DNA of 64,000 nucleotides from Gammaproteobacteria bacterium 42_54_T18 (GTDB taxonomy: Bacteria > Pseudomonadota > Gammaproteobacteria > Pseudomonadales > Ketobacteraceae). The notes below the pieces were generated by a model that made no database searches, had not been told where the DNA came from, and saw only the letters and a list, made by a program, of their open reading frames with translations. The translations under genes were made by a program, and so were the position numbers. Positions 55,494 through 63,538 of this stretch are shown here, one piece after another. Where the stretch lies: the NCBI GenBank assembly GCA_002163245.1, contig MAAL01000191.1, positions 1-64,000 on the forward strand, given 5' to 3'. The first letter of the stretch is position 1; each line of letters begins with the position of its first letter.

Positions 55494-56297
55494 TTACTCA
55501 GCGGCAGCTTTACGCTCCGCTGCCCGCAGTAATTTTTCTATAACTTTCGAGACAGCAACAAAACCAAACGTCCCCGTAACCATCACAGCAGCACCAAAAC
55601 CTCCCGAACAATCTAACCGCGTATCCCCATCAGCAAACGCCTTTTCTTGACACACAGACCCGTCAGGCTTTGGATAACGCAACTGCTCGACGGAATACAC
55701 ACAAGAGACCCCGTAGATACGTGTGGCATTGCGAGAAAAACCATAATGACGGCGCAATGTCGCTCTTAGCTTTCTTAACAGTGGATCATTAAAAGTTTTA
55801 TTTAAATCTCCCGTTGTCACTTTGGTCGGATCTATCTGCCCACCCGCACCACCAATACTGATCACTTTGATTTTATTACGCTTACAATGCCCAACAATTG
55901 CAGCTTTTGATGACACCCCGTCAATGGCATCAACAACATAATCAAAGTCTTTTGTAATATGCTCACGAACGGTTTCTCGTGTAACAAAATCTTCAACAGT
56001 ATGTACTTTGCACTCAGGGTTAATTGCCCGCAAGCGATCAGCCATCACCTCCGTTTTTGACTGCCCAATGGTATCTACTGTGGCATGAATCTGACGGTTG
56101 GTATTGGTAACACACACGTCATCCATATCAATAAGAGTAATCTCACCAAAACCTGTTCGTGCAAAACCTTCAGCAACCCAAGCACCTACACCACCAATTC
56201 CGATAACACAGACATGAGCCTGTTGAATAACCGCACTGGCATCAATACCGTATAACCTTTTAATGCCTCCAAAACGGAGGTCATACTGCTCTGACAT
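55494..56297 (-). CDS. tcdA: tRNA threonylcarbamoyladenosine dehydratase TcdA (CsdL)
   Basis: 267 residues of the E1/ThiF-MoeB fold. VIGIGGVGAWVAEGFARTG binds ATP, IDMDDVCVTNTNRQIHA is the Asp/Arg region, and DYVVDAIDGVSSKAAIV continues the fold. RFGGIKRLYG at the start is typical of TcdA. It cyclises t6A at position 37 of ANN-decoding tRNAs to ct6A. It converges with the fused desulfurase gene, 12 bases apart, matching the csdA-csdE-csdL locus of E. coli. Confidence 0.92.
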   Translation of the reverse strand: MSEQYDLRFGGIKRLYGIDASAVIQQAHVCVIGIGGVGAWVAEGFARTGFGEITLIDMDDVCVTNTNRQIHATVDTIGQSKTEVMADRLRAINPECKVHTVEDFVTRETVREHITKDFDYVVDAIDGVSSKAAIVGHCKRNKIKVISIGGAGGQIDPTKVTTGDLNKTFNDPLLRKLRATLRRHYGFSRNATRIYGVSCVYSVEQLRYPKPDGSVCQEKAFADGDTRLDCSGGFGAAVMVTGTFGFVAVSKVIEKLLRAAERKAAAE

Positions 56298-56334
56298 GCA
56301 AACTCTCTTTTTACTCTACGTACAATATACGTTT

Positions 56335-57480
56335 CTAATGTAAAATTTGTCCCAATACACGCTGTGTATTTTCACCCATGATTAAACGAATTTCATGTTC
56401 ACTAAAATTCGCCCTTAACAAAGCATCGGTTATAAGCGCCAGTTTATCTGCGGAAAAACCTACTTTTGTCGCCCCGTCATAATCCGTTCCTAACGCAACA
56501 TATTCCACCCCGACCAAATCGCTTACATAACGAATCGCTTTCACAATACCGTCTGGAGTAATATCACACAGTGCCGTTGTCCAAAAACCAATACCAATAA
56601 CACCACCGCCAGCAGCAATGGAGGTGATTTGCTCATCGCTTAAATTTCGCATACTTGGACAGGTTCCTTTTACCCCCGTATGAGACACAACAACAGGCCC
56701 TGATACCATTGCTAACACTTCCTTTATCGCAGAGGGTGATGCATGGGCAAGATCAATCACCACGCCATCATCTTCCATTCGTTTCACAATGTGACGACCA
56801 AAATCCGTTAACGGCCCTTTATTAACACCATGAGCAGAACCCGAGACTTTGTTATCAAAGAAATGCGCCAAACCCATCATGCGGTATCCCGCATCATATA
56901 AACGCTGATAGTTTTTCTCATCACCCTCTAATGCATGCAACCCTTCAATAGCTAGAATCACACCTAGCGGTTTCCTTTTTTCTAATTGTTTTTTTGTTGT
57001 AATCAAGTGAACTGCATCGCTGTTCGCTATCTTTTTTAGTTTATCCGCTTGATATAAGGCTCGTTCAGTAAGATCAAACCAGGTACGTACAGGCCAGTGC
57101 TGCCATATAGCTAATGGCAGCACCATGTCACTATTATCATCATTATGTCGCGAATTTAATCCAAAGGGCACTTTGATTACTGCGGACAACACTTGCAACC
57201 CTACATTTCCAGCTTGCAAACGAGGGATATCAGAATGACCCGCCGCCGCCCATTCTGTCGCATCACGGCCCGCCAATAGTAGGTCGTTATGTAAATCCAC
57301 TACCCATAACCTTTTGTGTAACCGCTTACCCTCTTCACTTAATTCTAACAACGAAGTTGGGACCACCTTGCTTGCACCATTTATGAAATAATCTCGTCCT
57401 AAAAAGCTGTTAGCAGCTAGAGCAGTAACAAATACCACAACAACAATCATCAACACGCTTAACAATATTTTTTTTAACAT
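56335..57480 (-). CDS. Membrane dipeptidase (peptidase M19)
   Basis: 381 residues; an N-terminal helix (ILLSVLMIVVVVFVTALAANSF) anchors or exports it. Zinc ligands of the M19 family are present: VVDLHNDLLL (HxD), LAIEGLHAL (bridging Glu), VIDLAHAS and VVVSHTGVKG (His), and ALGTDYDGA (Asp). It should cleave dipeptides, or possibly D-amino-acid dipeptides, in the periplasm. It lies 3 bases after a DUF3087 gene, and both are probably co-transcribed. Confidence 0.92.
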   Translation of the reverse strand: MLKKILLSVLMIVVVVFVTALAANSFLGRDYFINGASKVVPTSLLELSEEGKRLHKRLWVVDLHNDLLLAGRDATEWAAAGHSDIPRLQAGNVGLQVLSAVIKVPFGLNSRHNDDNSDMVLPLAIWQHWPVRTWFDLTERALYQADKLKKIANSDAVHLITTKKQLEKRKPLGVILAIEGLHALEGDEKNYQRLYDAGYRMMGLAHFFDNKVSGSAHGVNKGPLTDFGRHIVKRMEDDGVVIDLAHASPSAIKEVLAMVSGPVVVSHTGVKGTCPSMRNLSDEQITSIAAGGGVIGIGFWTTALCDITPDGIVKAIRYVSDLVGVEYVALGTDYDGATKVGFSADKLALITDALLRANFSEHEIRLIMGENTQRVLGQILH

Positions 57481-57483
57481 TCT

Positions 57484-57993
57484 TTAATCCAATTGATCCA
57501 GTAGCTGTTTATCGTAGTCATCCAGTGAAATCGTCACCCCCAATCCTTGCAACTGGTTATCAAGCGTTTGAATCTGCTGATTTAGCTCAACCATGGTTAA
57601 CGTATTATCATCCAGCTCATACAACTGCTTAGAGCCTTTAAGGTGAAAATTACTAACGATTAGGCCATTCCTATTTTCACGTTCAACGGCACTTTTTACT
57701 TTGGCAGATCTTCGGTAGATACGATTGAGCTCTTGCTTTAAACGCCAAACATAAGTGACCTCATGCATGTAAGCGTGCTCTCGAAAATGATACAAAAGCC
57801 CTCCACAAAGGCCAGCCCCGATGGCAACCCCAACCAAGTTTAATGTGAAATTTGATTGCCCTTGCTCACCAAACAACCCAATGAGTAACGTAGAAATACC
57901 AACGGCTGAACCTAGCAGCAAAACAACCACTGCTATTGTCACATACCGTAAATGCTCTCGATAAGTGGCCTTATCTATCAGTTGTAGCTTCAT
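57484..57993 (-). CDS. DUF3087 family membrane protein
   Basis: 169 residues. DKATYREHLRYVTI begins the pattern of DUF3087. Two membrane helices (~18-40 and ~50-70) precede a charged helical domain (YVWRLKQELNRIYRRS) in the cytoplasm. Function unknown. It is the first gene of a pair with the M19 dipeptidase. Confidence 0.75.
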   Translation of the reverse strand: MKLQLIDKATYREHLRYVTIAVVVLLLGSAVGISTLLIGLFGEQGQSNFTLNLVGVAIGAGLCGGLLYHFREHAYMHEVTYVWRLKQELNRIYRRSAKVKSAVERENRNGLIVSNFHLKGSKQLYELDDNTLTMVELNQQIQTLDNQLQGLGVTISLDDYDKQLLDQLD

Positions 57994-58125
57994 AATGTAA
58001 CTTCTTAATATAACTTCACAATAATCTTCTGGAAAAATCGAGCTACATTATAGCGCTTCTATCGTACGCAGGTAATCTATTTACACACCCCTACATCACT
58101 TTGGTACAGGAGGCACACTCCAGGG

Positions 58126-58824
58126 TTATGCCTCCCGAATACACCGAGCGAACGCTTCCGCCCATATTCGATAAGCATCCTCTCCAGGATGAAAATTATC
58201 ACTTGCCATTAAACTTTGATCAAAAACAAGAGGCAAATCCATAAACTCACACACAGGATGATCAGACCAAATTGTCTTCGCCTCGGCATTAAAGCGCCGA
58301 GACTGCATTCCTAAACACCACCGTAAAGGTTGTGGTAACACCTCAAAGTTTTCAAAGCCGGGAATTTGAGAAATAATAATTTTATTGGTTGAAAAACGAT
58401 TCATTAACTCTTGAACTAACACCTGCTGTTGGCGTATCCATTGCTTTCTTGTCACACCCGCTGTCACGTCATTAATACCTAAAGAAACAACAATTACATC
58501 ATAATCTTGTCGCTCAATGGTCGGTATCCATGCAAGCACTTTCGCAGTGGTTGCTCCCGCTTCCGCAACCACGTCCCAATCAAGGTGAAATTCATCCATC
58601 AAATGCGAAACAATCTGCCCACCTAACGCTATACCCTGATGAGAAACCCCAACACCTGCGGCAGCGGAGTCCCCGATAACCAACAACTTTAAACATTCGC
58701 CTTTTCCTACTCGCCCCGAACGACTACCCGTGGCTTCTGGCAGTTTAGGCATATTAGCTCGCACCCTTCTCGCCTGGGCGATTAACAAGGGGGCTAAAAC
58801 AGCTACAACAGGCAAATCTCTCAT
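58126..58824 (-). CDS. SGNH/GDSL hydrolase
   Basis: 232 residues. An N-terminal hydrophobic segment (VVAVLAPLLIAQARR) may be a membrane anchor. Block I VIGDSAAAGVG holds the catalytic Ser, block III VSLGINDVTAG the oxyanion Asn, and block V DNFHPGEDAY the Asp and His. It should be an esterase or lipase of the periplasm or membrane face. An imperfect hairpin (GGAGGCA/TGCCTCC) spans its stop codon but has no T-run. Confidence 0.88.
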   Translation of the reverse strand: MRDLPVVAVLAPLLIAQARRVRANMPKLPEATGSRSGRVGKGECLKLLVIGDSAAAGVGVSHQGIALGGQIVSHLMDEFHLDWDVVAEAGATTAKVLAWIPTIERQDYDVIVVSLGINDVTAGVTRKQWIRQQQVLVQELMNRFSTNKIIISQIPGFENFEVLPQPLRWCLGMQSRRFNAEAKTIWSDHPVCEFMDLPLVFDQSLMASDNFHPGEDAYRIWAEAFARCIREA

Positions 58825-58945
58825 CGTTATGCATTATCCTTTCAAAACCGGCTCGGCTTACTCTTATAAAAATAGAACGCTTCTATAAAAGTGTAGCCAG
58901 TTTTGAACAATACATATTGTTAAACAATCAAAAAGTTAAACGCCT

Positions 58946-59344
58946 TTAGTTAACGCTAACTCGATCCTTCCCAAAGAATTCAGGGGCTTGAATTGATAGG
59001 GCTTTCAAGGGGATAGTCGACGTCACCGTTAATGAATGCGGGGTCCCCTCCGGCACTTTTACATAATCTCCAGGGCCGATTGATAGTGTTTTATCACCTA
59101 ACCGAAAGGTGCCTGTCCCCTCCAATACATAAATCGATTCCGAATGGCTGACATGCTTGTGTAACGGAACCTGTTGCTTAACAAAAACAACAAAGTCGGA
59201 TGCATTTTTATCACTAGCGACTTTAACTACATGTATATTTTCAAGATCAGCTGGCGCCACTATCTCAGTTAACGACAATTTATCGGCATGAACAGCACCT
59301 GCCCCAATGATTCCCACCAACAAAACAATCCATTTTGATTTCAT
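58946..59344 (-). CDS. Exported small cupin-domain protein
   Basis: 132 residues. Signal peptide (WIVLLVGIIGAGAVHADK). A single cupin: PLHKHVSHSESIYVLEGTGTF gives the metal-binding His-X-His-Glu part (in pieces), and GDYVKVPEGTPHSLTV gives the second half with its His. It may bind a metal in the periplasm, with enzyme activity unknown. It lies 16 bases after a methyltransferase gene and may share its transcript. Confidence 0.85.
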   Translation of the reverse strand: MKSKWIVLLVGIIGAGAVHADKLSLTEIVAPADLENIHVVKVASDKNASDFVVFVKQQVPLHKHVSHSESIYVLEGTGTFRLGDKTLSIGPGDYVKVPEGTPHSLTVTSTIPLKALSIQAPEFFGKDRVSVN

Positions 59345-59359
59345 ATTTATCCTTTTATT

Positions 59360-60004
59360 TTATGTTATTTTTACTGTGTTCTTTTGAGCCACCATAGCCA
59401 ACCAAGGCTGCTGATCTCGTGGCTTTCCCTCTGGACGATAGTAATGATGCATAAGTACAAAACCTGCATGCTCTAAGCAAGCTTTGTTCTCTTCAAATTC
59501 CATATAATTCCCATACCGTTGCCCCTGCCAACCTTCAGCGTTTCCTCGAGGATTGGATGTAAACAATACCCCTCCTTCACGCAACGCTTGGTGGCACGCA
59601 ACCAACACTCGCGGAAGCTCCTGACTAGGCACGTGAAACATCGAAGCATTTGCAAAAATACCATCAAAACAGTCTGTACCTAAATCAAGGTTTAAGAATT
59701 GTTGGTGTAATACCGGGCAACCACTGTGCTTTCCTGCCATTTCACAAAATGTCTTATTACCATCTAATCCGGTTGGCCGATGGCCCAACGATTTAAACGT
59801 CAACAAATCTCGCCCAGGACCGCAACCAAAATCCAAGAGATCTAACGTTTTTCCCTTTGGTAGAGCCTGCAAAAGTGCATGAACATTTTGACTGACATCG
59901 TGATCACGAGTGCCTAGCCAGAATGATTCTGAATTACTCTCATAGTGCTCCAATGTTACTCGCTCTATCTCATCCATCACATGTTGAGGTTGCTTATTCT
60001 GCAT
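59360..60004 (-). CDS. Class I SAM-dependent methyltransferase
   Basis: 214 residues with motif I LDLLDFGCGPGRDLLTFKSLG, the acidic TGLDGNKTF strand and GIFANASMFHVP. It is of the small-molecule methyltransferase type with no substrate clue. The ATG overlaps the end of the RluA-like gene by 11 bases, and a downstream cupin follows, so it is part of the haemoglobin-RluA-like set. Confidence 0.88.
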   Translation of the reverse strand: MQNKQPQHVMDEIERVTLEHYESNSESFWLGTRDHDVSQNVHALLQALPKGKTLDLLDFGCGPGRDLLTFKSLGHRPTGLDGNKTFCEMAGKHSGCPVLHQQFLNLDLGTDCFDGIFANASMFHVPSQELPRVLVACHQALREGGVLFTSNPRGNAEGWQGQRYGNYMEFEENKACLEHAGFVLMHHYYRPEGKPRDQQPWLAMVAQKNTVKIT

Positions 60005-60878
60005 TGATAAACTCCGGCCAAGGTTGCTTTTCTACAGGTAATTCAAACTCTCTAGGCTCACCTGTCAATGGACACATAAAATGCAAACGATATGCACATA
60101 GCTGTAAATCGAATCCCGTACTTAATCTACGTTCTATTCCATGTAATCGATCACCGACAATAGGAAATGTTAACCCTGCAAGATGCCGCCGAATTTGATG
60201 TTTACGTCCCGTTTCAATTCTCACATCCACCATTGAAAAATCCCTTTCAGGTATATAGCGCAAAAGATCAAAGTGACTGCAAGCGTTACGATCATCAATC
60301 GGTTGATCGACGGTTTGTGTACTACAAGGAAACTCACCATGCACCAGTGCACGATAACCTTTTTCTAAACGGCGCTCTGCAAATAATTGACTCAACTGCT
60401 GTGCCGCATGTTTACTGTGGGCTAACAAGATCAAACCACTGGTCGCGCGGTCTAACCGATGCACAACAAACGCGGGGCGTTCTGGTTTGAGGTTTTGCTC
60501 TGACCAACGAGCAATCGTACAATGATCTCCCCATTTAGAACCTTGTGAATACACACCATAGGGCTTATTCCACACACTGTAATCGCCAAAGTCTTCAACA
60601 AGATCTGACGGTGTCGCAACACTATCATTAACAACCTTATCAAAATAAAAATGCAAACTGTCTCCCAATTTGAGCATTTTCTTTGCTCTACGCAATCTCT
60701 GCGTATGGCCATTATCTGATGTTACCCACACAGCACCTTTTTGCATTGCGAGCTTAAGCTGCTGTTTCGATAGTTCGCAATGGGAAGACAATAAGGTCAA
60801 TGCAAGAATCGGTTCATCTACAGTAAGGTGCAACTCAAAGTGGTCTTGATTCATATTCAGCACATGCTCACGATACAT
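59994..60878 (-). CDS. RluA-family pseudouridine synthase
   Basis: 294 residues. An N-terminal S4-like part (SKQQLKLAMQKGAVWV) precedes the RluA catalytic domain: VHRLDRATSGLILLAHS with the catalytic Asp, EKGYRALVHGEF, and RIETGRKHQIRRHLAGL. It could modify rRNA or tRNA; the exact target cannot be read. It overlaps the haemoglobin gene upstream by 11 bases and a methyltransferase gene downstream by 11 bases, so all are translationally coupled. Confidence 0.88.
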   Translation of the reverse strand: MYREHVLNMNQDHFELHLTVDEPILALTLLSSHCELSKQQLKLAMQKGAVWVTSDNGHTQRLRRAKKMLKLGDSLHFYFDKVVNDSVATPSDLVEDFGDYSVWNKPYGVYSQGSKWGDHCTIARWSEQNLKPERPAFVVHRLDRATSGLILLAHSKHAAQQLSQLFAERRLEKGYRALVHGEFPCSTQTVDQPIDDRNACSHFDLLRYIPERDFSMVDVRIETGRKHQIRRHLAGLTFPIVGDRLHGIERRLSTGFDLQLCAYRLHFMCPLTGEPREFELPVEKQPWPEFINAE

Positions 60879-61266
60879 TCGCTACACCGGCATCCATCAT
60901 GCGGCTTTGCATATTATGGATAACTGAATTGGCAATACGCAGGGCCTTTTCAGTATACTCCCCGGCAAAAGATTCTCCTGCCGTTTGCTCAAAATACCCT
61001 ATCCAGCGTTGATAATGTATTGTTTTAAAACGGCTTCTTACATTTATTACCCGATGTTTCTTCATCATATTGGTATCGTACTGCCGATCACCCCAAAGCA
61101 TCTTTTGCCAATATAAACTGATCGTCGGTAAGTGAGCTGACACGTCAATATTAGCGTCTTGCAAAAAAACCGGTGCCATAACCTCATCCTTAAGCAATTT
61201 CTCGTAAAAAGACGCTACAAAAGAGTCGATGTTCTGTGGTGTATCTAAATCAGGAGGGGTGTTAAT
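60868..61266 (-). CDS. Group III truncated haemoglobin, probable AUU start
   Basis: The family is clear from AHLPTISLYWQKMLWG (distal-side His), MMKKHRVINV (likely proximal His) and HYQRWIGYF (G8 Trp). A start at the TTG at 61197 would remove the helix containing FYEKLL, whose Tyr is the B10 residue that holds bound oxygen. Reading upstream in frame, codons continue (NTPPDLDTPQNIDSFVAS) to an ATT at 61266 with GGAG eight bases before it; no ATG, GTG or TTG is available before the TAA further upstream. From this ATT the protein has about 132 residues, the normal length of the group. Other short frames in this region do not fit. Confidence 0.75.
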   Translation of the reverse strand: MNTPPDLDTPQNIDSFVASFYEKLLKDEVMAPVFLQDANIDVSAHLPTISLYWQKMLWGDRQYDTNMMKKHRVINVRSRFKTIHYQRWIGYFEQTAGESFAGEYTEKALRIANSVIHNMQSRMMDAGVANVS

Positions 61267-61461
61267 GCGATGTTCTCCAATGCGTAATGATTTGCCATAT
61301 TACCACGAACAAACAACAACGTAGATCTCTCCGTCATCACTCTTTGCTTCAACCCTCTGTTTACTATCACTCAAAATTGTCAATTCATTGTCCGCGGAGG
61401 CCACTTGAAAAGCTGACAAAGCAATCTACGCTTTGAAGAAGGTCGAACTGAGAGCAATACA

Positions 61462-61923
61462 ATGAATACCATGAAAGCCCCCAAACTCGTCATATGTTTA
61501 CCCATCGAAACAGTGGACGGCACTCCTGTGGCCAAACAACGGGAAATGATCAACAGCTTGGCAGCCCTTGCTCATTCTGACTCGATGGAAGATATCGGGG
61601 TTGTGCTAACGTCTCCAATACTCTGCGAGGACTCTAATGAACGTTTCAGCTACATGTTTAATGATCATTATTTAGGACATACAACCATTTTAGACAACGG
61701 CCTCTACTACGCCCCCGCACACCAGCGTTATATTGAAATTATGGCGTTCCTTCGCTCTCGCAATTGGCCTCATATTGACTGGATGGCATTTGATTCACAA
61801 ACCAATCAGTACCCAGAAAAATGCCAAGGCAATGTACACACACCAACAGGAGAAAACATTCAGAAGCAAGTTTTACTATACATTGAGAAAACAATGCAAA
61901 ACGACTCAAGTCATGTCGCCTAA
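61462..61923 (+). CDS. Hypothetical protein, 153 residues
   Basis: The start ATG has GAGAG seven bases upstream. The N-terminus (KLVICLPIETVDG) and the later segment (WPHIDWMAFDSQTNQ, then TPTGENIQKQVLLYIE) faintly resemble HAD-like proteins that use 'xxDIDGV' and 'WLALDD', but the first catalytic Asp is not present. I therefore assign no function. The stop overlaps the end of the convergent riboflavin synthase gene by 4 bases. No domain is certain. Confidence 0.6.
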   Translation: MNTMKAPKLVICLPIETVDGTPVAKQREMINSLAALAHSDSMEDIGVVLTSPILCEDSNERFSYMFNDHYLGHTTILDNGLYYAPAHQRYIEIMAFLRSRNWPHIDWMAFDSQTNQYPEKCQGNVHTPTGENIQKQVLLYIEKTMQNDSSHVA

Positions 61924-62558
61924 CGGTTTGCCGTCATAAGCCCCTGAAGATTCTCTGATAAGAACGCTTTAACCGTATCGACAATCACCTGTGTCTGACG
62001 GTCAATCTCAACATTGATACGATCCCCAACCTTCTTTTGCCCGTGCGTTGTAATACGTAATGTTTCTGGGATTAGGCACACCGAAAATGTCGATGCCGCT
62101 TTATCAATTGACGCGACGGTTAAACTACAACCATTTAAACCAACAAAACCTTTGCCAAAAATATACGGCATAAAAGTCGGATCCACACGGTAGGTAATCA
62201 CATGGTTATTTTCAGGTGTAACAATAGAAATAATCTCTGCGGTACCATCAATATGACCAGACAAGATATGGCCACCAACCTCTACACCTTGCTTAGCAGA
62301 GCGTTCGATATTAACTATATCGTCCTTTCCTAGCTCTCCTAGCGTTGTTAAATCAAGGGTTTGCTGCATTACATCAAATGATACCAGGCCCCCCTCAATA
62401 CGGGTGACCGTCAGGCAAACACCATCCATTCCTACACTAGCACCAATCACCAATTCACCCAGCAACACCTCTGGTAATTTTACGGTAAGTGTATGCAAAC
62501 CGTCCTTACATTCTACTTGATGCAGCTGGCATGACGCCTGAACAATTCCTGTATACAT
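61920..62558 (-). CDS. ribE: Riboflavin synthase alpha subunit
   Basis: 212 residues with the two lumazine-binding repeats of the family. MYTGIVQ start; first barrel with GASVGMDGVCLTVTRI and GGHILSGHIDGTAEI; second barrel with GKGFVGLNGCSLTVASI and CLIPETLRITTHG. The C-terminus VDTVKAFL is like that of E. coli RibC (ribE and ribC are used for the same enzyme). It makes riboflavin from two 6,7-dimethyl-8-ribityllumazine molecules. No FMN riboswitch is visible upstream. It follows two small paralogous genes by 12 bases. Confidence 0.93.
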   Translation of the reverse strand: MYTGIVQASCQLHQVECKDGLHTLTVKLPEVLLGELVIGASVGMDGVCLTVTRIEGGLVSFDVMQQTLDLTTLGELGKDDIVNIERSAKQGVEVGGHILSGHIDGTAEIISIVTPENNHVITYRVDPTFMPYIFGKGFVGLNGCSLTVASIDKAASTFSVCLIPETLRITTHGQKKVGDRINVEIDRQTQVIVDTVKAFLSENLQGLMTANR

Positions 62559-62570
62559 ATAACTCTGATG

Positions 62571-62885
62571 TTACCCTTCGTTGTCTTTGTCATCCATTCT
62601 ACCAGAAGCCGCTTTGCCATCTTCTACCGCTTCAAACAATTCAGAGGCCATTTCACCTACTTGACGGTTAATGCTTCGAATCGCATCATAAATGGTACCG
62701 ACGGTACGATGATGCAAATCTTTCTTTTCTTGCGCCTCATCTGAATCTAATAACCCTGAACGTTCCATCTGCTCAATAGGCACTTCCGCAATAGTACGGT
62801 GTACGTCTTCAACCGTTGTTGCGCCTTTATCAACCGCCTCTTGAACCATGTCTTTAAGAAGCTCTAGCTTATTTAACACACCCAT
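62571..62885 (-). CDS. Small helical protein, paralogue A
   Basis: 104 residues. KLELLKDMVQEAVDKGATTVEDVHRTIAE opens the protein, then a helical, acidic C-terminal half (quoted in pieces below 20: KDMVQEAVDKG, VEDVHRTIAE). It aligns without gaps to the next gene upstream, sharing KDMVQ, VE-VH-TI, a DE in the middle, an H-R-V-Y run and a G near the end. No family is certain; phasin-like or helical scaffold proteins are possible. It probably shares a transcript with its paralogue and ribE. Confidence 0.7.
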   Translation of the reverse strand: MGVLNKLELLKDMVQEAVDKGATTVEDVHRTIAEVPIEQMERSGLLDSDEAQEKKDLHHRTVGTIYDAIRSINRQVGEMASELFEAVEDGKAASGRMDDKDNEG

Positions 62886-62907
62886 AATAATCTCCTATTT
62901 ACCCTTG

Positions 62908-63222
62908 CTATTTCTTACTACCATACATCTCATCAACCATCGCCACAACAGATTTGCTTTGCTCCAATGAACCGATCAGGGATGATATTGAGGTGCCAAG
63001 ATGTTGATTTAAGTCTCTCACCAATTGATAGCTGTCCGATACATGCCGATTATGCTCTTTGCGAACAACTTTAATTTCATCCGTTAAAACACTTCCGACC
63101 TCTCCACGACTCAGGACAAAATCCGAAATAGTTAGATGTACCTTCTCAACGACATCAACGCCTCGGCCAAGGCCAATTTGTACCATATCTTTGTAAAAAT
63201 CTGCTTTGCGAAATACACTCAT
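62908..63222 (-). CDS. Small helical protein, paralogue B
   Basis: 104 residues, the same length as the gene that follows it 22 bases away. Shared pieces are YKDMVQIGLGRG, VEKVHLTISD and RDLNQHLG. It is the first gene of the set and is divergent from the fabR-like gene at 63539 across a 316-base region. The role is unknown; a lipid or polyhydroxyalkanoate-granule link is speculation based on the neighbour and the helical pattern. Confidence 0.7.
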   Translation of the reverse strand: MSVFRKADFYKDMVQIGLGRGVDVVEKVHLTISDFVLSRGEVGSVLTDEIKVVRKEHNRHVSDSYQLVRDLNQHLGTSISSLIGSLEQSKSVVAMVDEMYGSKK

Positions 63223-63538
63223 ATTATTTCTCCGAGCAATGAAACAGTGTCTGTGCGTGCACCGAATATTGTGTCAAAGTATAGACAAAGTCAACACCTT
63301 GATGCAAATCATAAAATACCCCTTATATAACAGTATATTACAATTTTATGGGAACAAAAAAAGTGATACGACCGGACACTAAAACTAACTTAATTTCGTT
63401 AATTCACATAATGAAACTATTTTTTATGGATTAGAAATACCAATAAAATAAAATTAAATGTACACTTGTACACAGTTAACGCTCTTTTTGTCGCGTTAGA
63501 CGCCATTAAAAACCCGCAAAGAGTGCAGTGAACCGCAA
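63223..63538. other. Divergent intergenic region before the fabR-like gene
   Basis: 316 AT-rich bases between the small paralogue set and the fabR-like gene. Both sets of promoters must be here. The only structure I see is the TGTACA palindrome at 63459-63472. No RNA gene or further open frame was recognised. Confidence 0.5.
63459..63472. promoter_or_regulatory. TGTACA-CT-TGTACA palindrome, possible FabR operator
   Basis: Two TGTACA half-sites with a 2-base spacer, ~66 bases before the fabR-like start. TetR-family regulators often bind such inverted repeats, and FabR-type sites contain a GTACA/TGTAC core as far as I recall. Autoregulation is inferred. Confidence 0.45.

Noticed and set aside
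58845-58906. Imperfect inverted repeat AAACCGGCT/AGCCAGTTT around AT-rich DNA
   Set aside because: The loop is over 40 bases with one mismatch and no T-run; it is compatible with chance in an AT-rich promoter.
61207-61317. Seventeen-codon frame beginning MANHYALENIAL just before the haemoglobin
   Set aside because: It ends at a TAG, has no good ribosome site and does not resemble the family N-terminus. A leader peptide cannot be excluded but is not supported.
61417-61435. CAAAGC/GCTTTG inverted repeat before the gene at 61462
   Set aside because: Six-base arms with a 7-base spacer are expected by chance at this length; no second copy was seen.
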